Assembly (NCBI GenBank): GCA_964500645.1
Contig: CAZCOH010000007.1
Coordinates: 1-62,830 of the forward strand
Direction of reading: 5' to 3'
DNA length: 62,830 bases
Source of the DNA: CAYFIW01 sp964500645
Lineage (GTDB): Bacteria; Chloroflexota; Dehalococcoidia; Lucifugimonadales; UBA826
Part shown: positions 18,444 to 27,485 of the stretch, piece after piece
How the letters are laid out: the number at the start of each line of letters is the position of its first letter
Numbering within the stretch: the first letter of the stretch is position 1
The notes under the pieces: model-generated
Told to the model about the DNA's origin: nothing
Seen by the model: the letters and a program-made list of their open reading frames with translations, nothing else
The model's database searches: none
Translations under genes and position numbers: made by a program

Positions 18444-19307
18444 ATGACAGTAAGCAAAAACGACAGTTTTGACGAAGCATTTATTGGTAAGGAACTAGAG
18501 GATAGACGTCTTCAGATATCTCGGAAGATGGTGAATGATTATTTCGAAGGCCTTAAGGTCGATGATGCACAATATCGACAGGGTTTTGATTTTGGGACTG
18601 AGACCACACCATCGATGGTGATTATAGATGCTGAATCCATCAGGGGAGCAGGATTCCAAAATAATTTCGGAAATTTGTGGATGAGGCAGGAATTGGATTT
18701 TCACGCTCCTCTACCAGTCGATGAGGAACTGGTAGTAAAGTCAAAAATAGTTGACATATATGAGTGGAGGAATAGGACTGTGGTTTTGCAGCATTCCGAT
18801 GTTTATGACCTGGACGGTAACCTTTTAGGTAAAACGAGGCATCATCAAAGTTATTTACTGGGCCAAGACTCAGGGAAGGTTGCACTTCGGAAGCCGTCTG
18901 ATAAAGAAGGGGTCCGTAAATTTAACGTACCTGCAGGTGAAAGGATCACTTCTGTGAGTAGCGAAATAGACCTCGAAATGTGTGGAACATTTTTTCACGG
19001 GGACAAAAATTATCATACGGATCGAACAGCTTCGGAGGATCTTGGATTTGAGGAAGTTGTTGTGGGGGGTAAGATGACGCTTTCTTATATAGGCGATATG
19101 CTCGATCGAAATTTTGGAAAAAACTGGTATGAGGGCGGAAATCTCGATGTTAAATTCACGAATATAGTGTGGCCAGGGGATAAGGTGACAGCTCATGGAG
19201 TTATATCCGAGGAATCCACATCAGATCATTCCGAGGTCCGTGTTTGGATGGAGAAAGAGGATGGGACCGTCACCATTGTCGGTAACGCAAAAATTCCTGG
19301 TAATTAA
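18444..19307 (+). CDS. MaoC-like acyl-CoA hydratase/dehydratase
   Basis: A 287-residue protein with the look of a double hot-dog (MaoC-like). The N-terminal half has FGNLWMRQELDFHAPLPVDE and VDIYEWRNRTVVLQHSDVYD. The C-terminal half has the segment YHTDRTASEDLGFEEVVVGG, in which the D...H/G pattern of hydratase 2 motifs is partly visible, then NLDVKFTNIVWPGDKVTAHG, a typical closing strand of MaoC domains. The likely reaction is hydration of an enoyl-CoA. The catalytic Asp-His pair cannot be assigned with certainty. It sits between a CoA-transferase and a GMC oxidoreductase in one rightward run. Confidence 0.75.
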   Translation: MTVSKNDSFDEAFIGKELEDRRLQISRKMVNDYFEGLKVDDAQYRQGFDFGTETTPSMVIIDAESIRGAGFQNNFGNLWMRQELDFHAPLPVDEELVVKSKIVDIYEWRNRTVVLQHSDVYDLDGNLLGKTRHHQSYLLGQDSGKVALRKPSDKEGVRKFNVPAGERITSVSSEIDLEMCGTFFHGDKNYHTDRTASEDLGFEEVVVGGKMTLSYIGDMLDRNFGKNWYEGGNLDVKFTNIVWPGDKVTAHGVISEESTSDHSEVRVWMEKEDGTVTIVGNAKIPGN

Positions 19308-19351
19308 TTCACAGAACAACTGATCATTTAAAGTATCGGGGGCTTTTAGAT

Positions 19352-20911
19352 ATGAAGTATGACTATGTGATTATTGGTGCGGGTTCAGCTGGGTCAGTAC
19401 TGGCTACCAGGCTTTCTGAAGATCCTGACAAGTCTATTTTGCTACTTGAGGCAGGGCCTGATTACGTTGATTTTGAATCTACTCCTGATGTGGTGAAATA
19501 CGGTAATACTGTATGGCCAGCAGCGTATGGTCCCGAGGCCCATGTTTGGGGATATGAGGCCATAGCCACAGAAGGAAGAGAACCCTTTGATCTTCCCAGG
19601 GGGAAGGTTATTGGAGGCTCAAGCTCTGTGAATGGGCAGATTTTTTTCAGGGGAATTCCTGATGACTATGATGAGTGGGAGAGGGAGGGCAACGAGGGAT
19701 GGTCTTACCTTGACGTTCTGCCTTATTTTAGAAAATCTGAAAATGATCTTACATTCGGATCTGATGATTTCCACGGAAACGATGGACCAATACCTGTAAG
19801 GCGATATGACGTTTCTGATTTGATGGATGCCCCCAGTGCTTTCATAAAGGCCTGTGTGGCTGAAGGGTTTGAGTACAGTGCAGATCACAATCACCCCGAA
19901 TCTACAGGAGTCGGGCCTAGGCCTTTAAACAATGTTAATGGTGTACGAATGAGTGCGGCTTTAACTTATCTGTCTATGGCGCGACCCAGATTGAATCTCA
20001 CTATCAGGGGGAATGTTCTCGTACATAAAATTCTTTTTGATGGAATAACTGTTCGAGGTGTTGAGGCCGAAAGTGGAGGAGAGACTTTTGAAGTGGAGTC
20101 TAACGAAGTCATCCTATGTGGTGGTGCGATCAATTCTCCCCAGTTGCTAATGTTGTCTGGTGTTGGCCCTAAAGCTCATCTGGAAGAGCATGGCATAAAA
20201 GTTATAAAAGACGTTCCGGGAGTTGGGCAGAATTTACGAGATCACCCGTCAGCATTCTTGCTATTTGATTCCGATTTGCCAAATCCGCCAGAAAATTCTC
20301 CTGCATTACAGGCTGGATTGAGATATACGGTACCTGGTAGCGATCTGGCGAATGACATGCAAATGAGCCCCATTGGAATGACAAGTGAGCATAGACCAGC
20401 GAATGTAGACCTAGAAGATGGGAGACACTATATTGGGTTTAGCGTAGCACTTCAAAAAGCATTGGCCAGTGGGGAAATTCGGTTGCGATCCAGTAAGCCA
20501 ACGGACCATCCTATTTTGGATTACCGATATCTATCTCATCCTGAAGATATGCGAAGAATGAGGGAGGCGGTTAGACAATGTATTTCAATAACAGGTAGAG
20601 CGGAATTTGATCAAGTATTGAAAGACCGTATACAGCCTCTTGACGAAGAATTGGAAAACGATGATAGTCTCAACAGGTGGCTTCTGTCTGTAGTTGGGAC
20701 ACAGCATCATTCCTCAGGCACTTGTAAGATGGGGACACCGGATGACCCATTATCGGTTGTAGATAATGAAGGGTTGGTAAGAGGTATGAATGGATTAAGG
20801 ATCGTCGATGCTTCAATCATGCCAGATGTAGTGCGAGCCAATACAAATGCAACCGTTATCATGATGGCTGAGAAACTTTCTGAGGTCATTTCTGATAATT
20901 CCTCAAATTAA
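19352..20911 (+). CDS. GMC-family FAD-dependent oxidoreductase (choline/alcohol dehydrogenase-like)
   Basis: A 519-residue glucose-methanol-choline oxidoreductase. The FAD-binding dinucleotide motif YVIIGAGSAGSVLATRL opens the protein, GGSSSVNGQIFFRG is GMC signature 1, GGAINSPQLLMLSGVGP is signature 2, and the active-site His lies in QHHSSGTCKMGTPDDPLSVV. Length and order are normal. These enzymes oxidise alcohols to aldehydes with FAD. No signal peptide is visible, so it should be cytoplasmic. A short gap leads into the DUF1800 gene, and its catabolic role follows from the adjacent CoA-transferase, MaoC-like and SDR genes. The substrate is open: choline, PEG-like and aliphatic alcohols are all possible. 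Confidence 0.92.
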   Translation: MKYDYVIIGAGSAGSVLATRLSEDPDKSILLLEAGPDYVDFESTPDVVKYGNTVWPAAYGPEAHVWGYEAIATEGREPFDLPRGKVIGGSSSVNGQIFFRGIPDDYDEWEREGNEGWSYLDVLPYFRKSENDLTFGSDDFHGNDGPIPVRRYDVSDLMDAPSAFIKACVAEGFEYSADHNHPESTGVGPRPLNNVNGVRMSAALTYLSMARPRLNLTIRGNVLVHKILFDGITVRGVEAESGGETFEVESNEVILCGGAINSPQLLMLSGVGPKAHLEEHGIKVIKDVPGVGQNLRDHPSAFLLFDSDLPNPPENSPALQAGLRYTVPGSDLANDMQMSPIGMTSEHRPANVDLEDGRHYIGFSVALQKALASGEIRLRSSKPTDHPILDYRYLSHPEDMRRMREAVRQCISITGRAEFDQVLKDRIQPLDEELENDDSLNRWLLSVVGTQHHSSGTCKMGTPDDPLSVVDNEGLVRGMNGLRIVDASIMPDVVRANTNATVIMMAEKLSEVISDNSSN

Positions 20912-20950
20912 TTTAATATTCGACTTGTCACAAAAGGTGGATATTTGTAT

Positions 20951-22345
20951 ATGCCTCAACCTGAAATAACTCTAGCTGCACATTTGATGCGTCGTGCAGG
21001 GTTTGGATTTAGTAACGATGAACTGGAGATGTTGTCTACGAAGCCCTATGAAGAAATCGTTGATGACCTAATCCACCCCGAAAGATTCCCAGAATTAGAT
21101 GAATATTCTTTGCGAAGATATTTCCTGCAGTTGAACAACTTTGACACGGTTATAACTTGGCAAGGGGCATGGGTATACAGGATGGTGAATACACAGAGGC
21201 CACTTGAAGAGAAAATGACATTGTTTTGGCATCATGTTTTTGCTACATCAGTTGGGAAAAGTGAACATGGACCTTCTGCTGTAAAGCAGCTCGAGACGTT
21301 TAGAACGAATGCACTGGGTAAATATGAGGAAATTATTCGTGAGCTATCTCAAGACCCAGCGATGATATTTTGGTTAGATAACAATGAAAACCATCTTGGT
21401 GAACCGAATGAAAACTGGGGTCGTGAACTTTTGGAGCTTTTTTCCATGGGTGTTGGGAATTACACCGAGGACGATATAAAGCAGGCATCCAAGGCATTCA
21501 CCGGATGGACATTTACTCAGCCACTGCCTCTAGACCCATACGGAAGATACACATCCGAATTTTTATACGAAGACAAAGACCACGACTATTCAGAGAAAGA
21601 GTTTCTTGGAGAAACAGGTCGGTTTGATGGGAACGACATAATAAAGATCGTTGCAAAGCAAACTGCAACAGCAAATTTCATTGCACGGCATTTATACAAT
21701 TTTTTTGTTGCTGATGAGCCTCAGGTTCCGGCGTGGAATGTGACTGATCCTAGAGATCCTGAAGCCGTTAAATCTATAGCGGAATATTTCATAGAAGTTG
21801 AAGGCGATATGCGTGAGGTCTTGCGCTTTATTTTACTTTCAGACTTCTTCAAAAATTCTGCAGGCAAAAGAGTAAAAAGTCCTGCTGAATTGGTGGCTGG
21901 TATCATCAAAACCTCGGGTACCCATCGATACCCAGTTCCATCGATGCCTGCTCTGGGTGCCGAAGTTGCAGTGATGGGACAGAATTTGATGACTCCTCCA
22001 ACTGTGGAAGGCTGGCACTATGGTCATGAATGGATAGATGGAGGCACACTTAACAACCGGGTCAATTTTGCTGTAAAACATGTTTCACAAGCGATAGATG
22101 ACGGTGTTTTTAGAATAGTTGATCTCATAAAAAAGGAAGCTGATTCTATGTCAGCAGAGGATCTTGTAGGCAGATGTTTGTACTATGCAGGTTCCTTAGA
22201 AGTCTCTGAAGAGACTAGGAAATCTCTGGTCTATTCTGAGTCAGCAGCTGGGGGCATTAACTTTGCTATTGATGAAAACCCCGGTGAGCGGATCAAGGAT
22301 ATTGTTAGATTAATTGTTTCCACGGTGGACTATCAGTTCGCCTGA
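20951..22345 (+). CDS. DUF1800 family protein
   Basis: A 464-residue DUF1800 protein. The opening ITLAAHLMRRAGFGFSNDEL and the block ENWGRELLELFSMGVGNYTE are diagnostic, with HVFATSVGK and AFTGWTFTQPLP in between. ATG at 20951 is used; AGGTGG lies at 20935-20940, and a TTG at 20945 would add two residues but sits only four bases from that site. DUF1800 genes almost always accompany a DUF1501 gene, as here (36 bases downstream). The biochemical function is unknown. Unlike many members, no export signal is evident at the N-terminus. Confidence 0.88.
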   Translation: MPQPEITLAAHLMRRAGFGFSNDELEMLSTKPYEEIVDDLIHPERFPELDEYSLRRYFLQLNNFDTVITWQGAWVYRMVNTQRPLEEKMTLFWHHVFATSVGKSEHGPSAVKQLETFRTNALGKYEEIIRELSQDPAMIFWLDNNENHLGEPNENWGRELLELFSMGVGNYTEDDIKQASKAFTGWTFTQPLPLDPYGRYTSEFLYEDKDHDYSEKEFLGETGRFDGNDIIKIVAKQTATANFIARHLYNFFVADEPQVPAWNVTDPRDPEAVKSIAEYFIEVEGDMREVLRFILLSDFFKNSAGKRVKSPAELVAGIIKTSGTHRYPVPSMPALGAEVAVMGQNLMTPPTVEGWHYGHEWIDGGTLNNRVNFAVKHVSQAIDDGVFRIVDLIKKEADSMSAEDLVGRCLYYAGSLEVSEETRKSLVYSESAAGGINFAIDENPGERIKDIVRLIVSTVDYQFA

Positions 22346-22381
22346 TGGATCTGGATTTGATCAAATATTGGAGTTATGACG

Positions 22382-23512
22382 ATGGTTGAGGAAACAGAAG
22401 ATCAGGTATTGGTCGTTATTCAACTTAGTGGTGGTAACGATTTCATGAATACAGTGGTTCCGTATGGTAGTGAGCTTTATTATGATTTTAGACAAGGCCT
22501 TGCAATTCCTGAGAGCGATGTATTACCAATAGATAATCGTATTGGATTTCCCAAGTATGCTAGGCCATTCTATGAAGAATTCATAAATGGGAACATGGCT
22601 ATAGTGCAGGGAGTTGGATATCCAGATTCCTCTAGGTCTCATTTTAGGAGTATGGACATATGGCATACTTGCGTTCCTGAAACCATCGCTGATGAAGGTT
22701 GGTTGGGTCAAACTATTCGTAATCTTGATCCGGGAAAGGAAAATCCTTTAACCGCCGTAAATATCGGCCAAGGATTGCCACGGGCACTTTCGGCCAAGAA
22801 TGTGACTGTTACGTCTGTATCTGACCTTGATAACTATGGTCTTATGTCAGACCTTGAAGCTGAGGTAGCTCGGGCACAAGCGCTTCAATCTTTTAAAGAT
22901 ATATACGGACAAGCCATAGGCAGCGGTATGGTAAAAGATTACATCGCTAATACGGGGTTAGATCTACTTCGCGGAGCGGATTTGTTGAAGCAAGCGCCAG
23001 AATCTTATAGTTCAGATATTGAATATGGGGTTAACCCGATAGCAAAAAGTTTAAGAGATATTGCAAGAATACATCTGGCGGGTCTTGGCACTAGGGTTTT
23101 CTATACTCAACATGGGGGATATGACACTCATGCTAATGAGGGGCCTGTGCATCCCGGTTTAATCGGAGATTTATCTGGAGCAGTTTCAGATTTTTTTGCT
23201 GATCTTAGAACTCATAATGCAGCAGATAATGTCACGGTTCTTATATTTACAGAATTTGGCAGAAGGATCAGATCTAATGGCTCTGGTACGGACCATGGAG
23301 CAGGGGGTGGGGCATACATAATCGGCGATAATGTAAAAGGTGGATTATATTCCGACTATCCCTCTTTAAAGCCTGAAGATCACGATAATGGCGACTTGGC
23401 TTTCACCTATGACTTCAGAGGTCTTTACACCACACTACTAGAACAAGTCTTGAAAGTAGAGGCCAAACCTATTGTCGGTGGCGTATACGAGCAAATTGAA
23501 GTTTTTGCCTAG
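22382..23512 (+). CDS. DUF1501 family protein
   Basis: A 376-residue DUF1501 protein (sulfatase/alkaline-phosphatase-like fold). It shows VLVVIQLSGGNDFMNTVVPY, the RSHFRSMDIWHT block, YTQHGGYDTHANEG and EFGRRIRSNGSGTDHGAGGG, which carry the conserved Asp/His residues of the family. ATG 22382 is preferred because GGAG (22370-22373) is eight bases before it, whereas ATG 22376 is only two bases away. The twin-arginine signal typical of most DUF1501 proteins is missing. The function is unknown but tightly linked to DUF1800. It is followed nine bases later by an NHL-repeat gene. Confidence 0.88.
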   Translation: MVEETEDQVLVVIQLSGGNDFMNTVVPYGSELYYDFRQGLAIPESDVLPIDNRIGFPKYARPFYEEFINGNMAIVQGVGYPDSSRSHFRSMDIWHTCVPETIADEGWLGQTIRNLDPGKENPLTAVNIGQGLPRALSAKNVTVTSVSDLDNYGLMSDLEAEVARAQALQSFKDIYGQAIGSGMVKDYIANTGLDLLRGADLLKQAPESYSSDIEYGVNPIAKSLRDIARIHLAGLGTRVFYTQHGGYDTHANEGPVHPGLIGDLSGAVSDFFADLRTHNAADNVTVLIFTEFGRRIRSNGSGTDHGAGGGAYIIGDNVKGGLYSDYPSLKPEDHDNGDLAFTYDFRGLYTTLLEQVLKVEAKPIVGGVYEQIEVFA

Positions 23513-23521
23513 GAGTAAAAC

Positions 23522-24577
23522 ATGACATTGGATGCAAAACCTCCCAAGGGGTATCTAAGGGTAGGCTTTCCATACGAAAAAACTCTCGGGATGAGGAGGC
23601 TTACGAACACACCTGTTCAGGTCTTAGAGGCAGAAGATTCTGGGATAAGAATATTTTGTCGTGGGGAAGGTCCTTGTTTTATCAGGCATTTAACGCAGGA
23701 AGACGAAGATTTGGGAGGAATAAATCTAATCGATGGGAACAATAACGTAGCTGATGGATATAAAGTTGATGCTGATTTTGTCTGGCCTTCTGCAGTTGCT
23801 TATGATCCTCAAGGAAATATATCGATCTCAGATGAAGGTAATAACACGATAACCACGATTACTTTGAAAGGAGAAGTTGTGGATAGGTGGGGTGTTTCCG
23901 GTAATGGCTATGGAGAATTGGATCGTCCAGGCTCAATAGCATATGGGCCAAATGGTCTTCTGTATGTGAGTGATACCTACAACCATCGAGTACAAATATT
24001 TGAAAATGATGGCAGTTTTGTTAGGAGCTTTGGCCAATTCGGTAATAGTGATGAGGATTTAAACAATCCTTGGGGCATAAATGTCGATGTACATGGGTAT
24101 ATTTACGTTTCTGATTGGGGTAATAACAGACTGCAAAAATTTGATTCTGAAGGCAGTTTAATTCTATCTTTTGGAAGGCTTGGTGATGGAGACGGTGAGT
24201 TTAACCATCCTTCAGGGGTGACTGTTGATTCAGATGGAGATATATATGTGACTGACTGGGGTAATCACCGGGTACAACTGTTCAATGCGGAGGGAAAGTT
24301 TGTAGAGGAATTCAGAGGTGATTCTATTCTCTCCAAACAGGCAAAAAATTACATGATTACCAATATCGTGGCAATGAGGCTGCGTGAGATGGCACCTATT
24401 GAACCCCAGAAGCGTCTTAGGTGGCCCATGACAACTACGATGGGTTCTGATGGAAGGCTTTATATCGCTGATTATGGGTCACATCGAGTCCAAGTTTATA
24501 AGAAGGATATTATTGCATTGGGGGAAGACGAAATAGGTGATTTAATGAGGTCGCCTACTCTGTACACACAATTTTAA
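23522..24577 (+). CDS. NHL-repeat beta-propeller protein
   Basis: A 351-residue protein with about five or six NHL repeats from residue 90 onward. Recurrent units read AYGPNGLLYVSDTYNHRVQI, VDVHGYIYVSDWGNNRLQKF, VDSDGDIYVTDWGNHRVQLF and MGSDGRLYIADYGSHRVQVY. The first 80 residues (with two Cys near IFCRGEGPCF) are not repeat-like and I do not recognise them. NHL propellers bind proteins or small molecules; a few are lyases or lactonases. There is no signal peptide. The nine-base gap from DUF1501 and the AGGAG site imply one transcript with the DUF1800/DUF1501 genes. Confidence 0.87.
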   Translation: MTLDAKPPKGYLRVGFPYEKTLGMRRLTNTPVQVLEAEDSGIRIFCRGEGPCFIRHLTQEDEDLGGINLIDGNNNVADGYKVDADFVWPSAVAYDPQGNISISDEGNNTITTITLKGEVVDRWGVSGNGYGELDRPGSIAYGPNGLLYVSDTYNHRVQIFENDGSFVRSFGQFGNSDEDLNNPWGINVDVHGYIYVSDWGNNRLQKFDSEGSLILSFGRLGDGDGEFNHPSGVTVDSDGDIYVTDWGNHRVQLFNAEGKFVEEFRGDSILSKQAKNYMITNIVAMRLREMAPIEPQKRLRWPMTTTMGSDGRLYIADYGSHRVQVYKKDIIALGEDEIGDLMRSPTLYTQF

Positions 24578-24696
24578 TGTGAGCGGGAAACTATATCTGG
24601 AATCTTCTTTAATTGTTCAAAATTAATAGTTTATGTGACGTTGTAATACGTGATACTAATGATCTATAGTGGGGATACTACGCGTGCTCCAGTATT

Positions 24697-24717
24697 TTGC
24701 CCGCGCTTTACGGGCAA
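24697..24717 (+). other. GC-rich hairpin in the leader of the ferritin-like operon
   Basis: TTGCCCG (24697-24703) and CGGGCAA (24711-24717) form a perfect 7-bp stem with a 7-base loop. No T-run follows, so it is a poor intrinsic terminator for the NHL gene. It lies 58 bases before the ATG of the ferritin-like gene and could be an operator or leader structure. The remaining 24578-24775 sequence shows no open frame. Confidence 0.4.
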
Positions 24718-24775
24718 TGGATGAGTAAATGGGGTTTCAATACATAAGTGTTGTGAAGGTTGAGGTGCTCCTGTA

Positions 24776-25879
24776 ATGACTCTGACTAATGAAGAATTAA
24801 ATATTGCCCCGGCAGTGAGGGATTTTGGTGAGGAAAATGATCTAGACCTTAGTTGGCTAGATACAAGAGGTGAGTGGGGAGTAAAAGCCGAGTCAGGTAA
24901 GGGAGGTCTAACTCTATCTGATATTGAGTTAGGTAGCTATGGTGAACCGGGAGATCAGAGTGATAACTTAACTGGAAGACCCAGAGGTTCGGTTCCCAGA
25001 TCGGATGCATACAGGGTAGGTAGATATCAAGTCAGGAGCAAATCTGACATATGGCTTTCCAATGCTTCTGTCCTATACGAGGAAGCTCTTCAGCGTCAGT
25101 GGAGTTCGGCTACAGATATTCCGTGGTCAACGATAAAACCACTACCGGATGATATTGAACGGGCTCAGTGTCAGCTGGCAACTTTCCTGACAGAGGTGGA
25201 ATTTGTTGCTGCCGAAGTTCCAGGAAGATGGTTGGCGTCAACAACGCCGGATTATTTCGAGCCAAGAATGTTTCTTGTGTCTCAGGTAATGGATGAATCC
25301 CGTCATCTCGATGTATTCAGGAAAAGAGCTTTCGCTAATGGTGGTGGTCTAATGCAAAGGCCCGATGTAACTACAAGTGGAACTGTGGGAAGCATCGATT
25401 TATCTGCCGACTTTACGGAAATGTCATCGAGACTACACATATCTGGGGAAGGGGCCGTGCTTACGATTTTCCGAATGGGAGAATTAATGGCATATAACGA
25501 AGCTGAAAAAAGAATTTACCGTCTTGCGGCCCAAGATGAATCCAGACATGTTGCTTTTGGCGTTATGCATATGAGATATATTTCTGAGACTGAGCCAGAA
25601 AGGAAAGAAGAGATACATAGTTACCTGGATGAAGGAGAGGCCGCGTTGGTTGCTGGAAATCAGAATCCAGCATCTAGGGATACTGCACAAAGTGAAGCCC
25701 TCGCGATTTTACTGGGTGGTGGAGAGAAGAATTTTGATGAGGGGTATAGGAAACTAATGGCGATCAGGAGAAGGCAGGCAAGGGAATACGTACAAAGAAT
25801 CAAATCGGCAGGATTTGGTGAACGTTTTCAAAATGGCAGGGCGAATGCAGAGCTTTTGCAGTATGCAGGGTCTTTGTAG
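24776..25879 (+). CDS. Ferritin-like di-iron (R2/oxygenase-type) protein
   Basis: A 367-residue helical protein with two ExxH motifs: MDESRHLDVF (Glu174, His177) and QDESRHVAFG (Glu255, His258). Helix glutamates at 140 or 142 and at 225 are at the correct distance (about 30 residues) before each ExxH to complete a carboxylate-bridged di-iron site like that of RNR R2, R2-like ligand-binding oxidases or AurF-type N-oxygenases. The substrate and exact class are unknown. No R1 or reductase subunit is adjacent. The gene immediately downstream is a paralogue that has lost the metal glutamates. The start ATG at 24776 follows a weak ribosome site. Confidence 0.82.
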   Translation: MTLTNEELNIAPAVRDFGEENDLDLSWLDTRGEWGVKAESGKGGLTLSDIELGSYGEPGDQSDNLTGRPRGSVPRSDAYRVGRYQVRSKSDIWLSNASVLYEEALQRQWSSATDIPWSTIKPLPDDIERAQCQLATFLTEVEFVAAEVPGRWLASTTPDYFEPRMFLVSQVMDESRHLDVFRKRAFANGGGLMQRPDVTTSGTVGSIDLSADFTEMSSRLHISGEGAVLTIFRMGELMAYNEAEKRIYRLAAQDESRHVAFGVMHMRYISETEPERKEEIHSYLDEGEAALVAGNQNPASRDTAQSEALAILLGGGEKNFDEGYRKLMAIRRRQAREYVQRIKSAGFGERFQNGRANAELLQYAGSL

Positions 25880-25910
25880 AAATAATCGGGTTTAATAACT
25901 AAGAAAGCTA

Positions 25911-27029
25911 ATGCCAACAAAGAATCCAGATAGTTCAAATAATTTAGACCGCACTAGAAGAAGGGTTGCAAAAAGAAGGAAAGATTCGGTCAGTAGAAGT
26001 GCGGCTGAAGAACAGGATCTTGAAATTCCAGAAGCAAGTCTTAAGTGGATGAGCCGTACTCTTCAATGGGGTGTAAAGGCGGACATTACTGACAGCGGTC
26101 TTAAACTTGGTGCACTCAACGTAGGAATTTATGGGGAAATTCCTGACAGGTGGGAAGATCAGAGTAGAATGCCAAGAGGTGCTTTTCCAATGCCTGGAGT
26201 GCCACCTATTGGGTATCAGATTAGAGAAAAAAAAGATCTTTGGGCTGAGAATTCTGCTGATCTTTATGAAGAAGCTATCCAAAGACGATGGGAACCTGCA
26301 ACCTCGGTTCCTTGGGATACGATCGAGCCACTACCAGATGATGTAGAGGCGTCTATCTGTCAATTGTGCACGATGCTGTGCCAACACGCCAATACAGAGA
26401 TTGAGACTCTTGGTTCATGGCTACACGAAATGTCATATGGCTACCATGAGGTCAAGTTATTTCTCGCCACTGAAATGTACGATGCCGCACGGCATTATGA
26501 AGTATTTAGAAAGCGTGCGCTCAGTAATGGAGGAGGTCTTGGGATAGAGTTGCGTGGAGATGTGAAGAGAATGATTTTGGAGAGTAAGGGAGGATGGAGT
26601 GAAACAGCGTTGCTGCTTTATATATTAAGAGGCTTATTCACATTTAATATATACCGGTACGGAGAAATGTTTTCGCATAATCAAGCGGAACAAATCATAT
26701 ATTCAGGAGCCATTCAAGATAAGGCAAGGCATATCTCCTATGGCTTAGAACATCTAAGATACGCTGTAGCATCGCAAGATGATAAACCTTTGGTTTTTGA
26801 GAGTCTTCTGAACATCGGAGAAAATATATTCCTAAAAGAAATAGGTGAACCGGTGGTTTTGGAACCCTTGGCTGTTATTTTCGGTGGCAGTGTTGAAAAG
26901 GCTGCATCAGGTATGAAAACTGTCGACAAGATGATGAGTGATTTTGTAAATCAATATATTGATTCCTTGAAGTGGATAGGGATTGATAGGTCTTCATCAC
27001 TTCGAGACGGGTTGGCTTCGTATCGTTGA
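25911..27029 (+). CDS. Ferritin-like paralogue lacking metal-binding glutamates
   Basis: A 372-residue paralogue of the preceding protein; they share CQL-TFL/CTML, GRW/GSW, DVFRKRA/EVFRKRA, NGGGL, YGE and QD-ARH/QDESRH blocks. My eye alignment puts Gln158/Ala160, Ala192, Gly241 and Lys271 where the upstream protein has Glu140/142, Glu174, Glu225 and Glu255. The two motif histidines (His195, His274) remain. A di-iron site is therefore unlikely. A basic N-terminal extension of about 35 residues (TRRRVAKRRKDSVS) is also new. I infer a structural or regulatory partner that may pair with the active paralogue, as non-metallated R2 subunits do in yeast. Confidence 0.8.
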   Translation: MPTKNPDSSNNLDRTRRRVAKRRKDSVSRSAAEEQDLEIPEASLKWMSRTLQWGVKADITDSGLKLGALNVGIYGEIPDRWEDQSRMPRGAFPMPGVPPIGYQIREKKDLWAENSADLYEEAIQRRWEPATSVPWDTIEPLPDDVEASICQLCTMLCQHANTEIETLGSWLHEMSYGYHEVKLFLATEMYDAARHYEVFRKRALSNGGGLGIELRGDVKRMILESKGGWSETALLLYILRGLFTFNIYRYGEMFSHNQAEQIIYSGAIQDKARHISYGLEHLRYAVASQDDKPLVFESLLNIGENIFLKEIGEPVVLEPLAVIFGGSVEKAASGMKTVDKMMSDFVNQYIDSLKWIGIDRSSSLRDGLASYR

Positions 27030-27045
27030 GAATCAAGGAGACCAA

Positions 27046-27480
27046 ATGCCGGTATTTCCTTCCATAGAATGGTTTGAACAAGTCATTGAGATGTTCAATT
27101 CGGATTCTGAAAAAGATACTGCTGGTGGTGGAGCCTGCAATGCAGTTGTTGGAGTAATAAGCGGAGATAATATTTACAGTTTGACCTTTGAGGCTACTGA
27201 ATGTTCTGGTGTCGTTGCATTAGAAAATGAAGATGATCTTAATGCCACTGACTTTTACATTGAACTTCATCCTGATGATTGGAAGGAAATGATAGAAAAC
27301 ATCAAAGTAAATGGTGCTGCAACGGCTGATTTCACACTAAATTCACTTGATCTCGAATCTCCTGATGGGATAGCTAGATCTTGGGCAGAAGATCAATATC
27401 GTCAGGATTTGTTCTTTCGTTACAACCAAACATTCCAGTATTTTTTTGACGCGTCATCTGCTCTAGAGACAAGGTTTTAA
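27046..27480 (+). CDS. SCP2-like small protein (paralogue 1)
   Basis: A 144-residue protein from the ATG at 27046, chosen because AAGGAG lies five bases upstream; an ATG at 26983 would overlap the previous gene by 47 bases. It begins MPVFPSIEWFEQVIEMFN, strongly like bacterial SCP2 (sterol-carrier) proteins that start MPxFPSxEW. The body (SGDNIYSLTFEATEC, DFYIELHPDDWKEMIENI) matches the strand-helix layout of that fold. SCP2 domains bind lipids or acyl-CoA. It is followed six bases later by a second copy. Similarity is recognisable but modest, and the ligand is unknown. Confidence 0.7.
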   Translation: MPVFPSIEWFEQVIEMFNSDSEKDTAGGGACNAVVGVISGDNIYSLTFEATECSGVVALENEDDLNATDFYIELHPDDWKEMIENIKVNGAATADFTLNSLDLESPDGIARSWAEDQYRQDLFFRYNQTFQYFFDASSALETRF

Positions 27481-27485
27481 AAATT

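Noticed and set aside
26983..27045. Upstream start for the first SCP2-like gene, overlapping the ferritin-like gene
   Set aside because: The conserved MPxFPSxEW opening and the AAGGAG site point to 27046.
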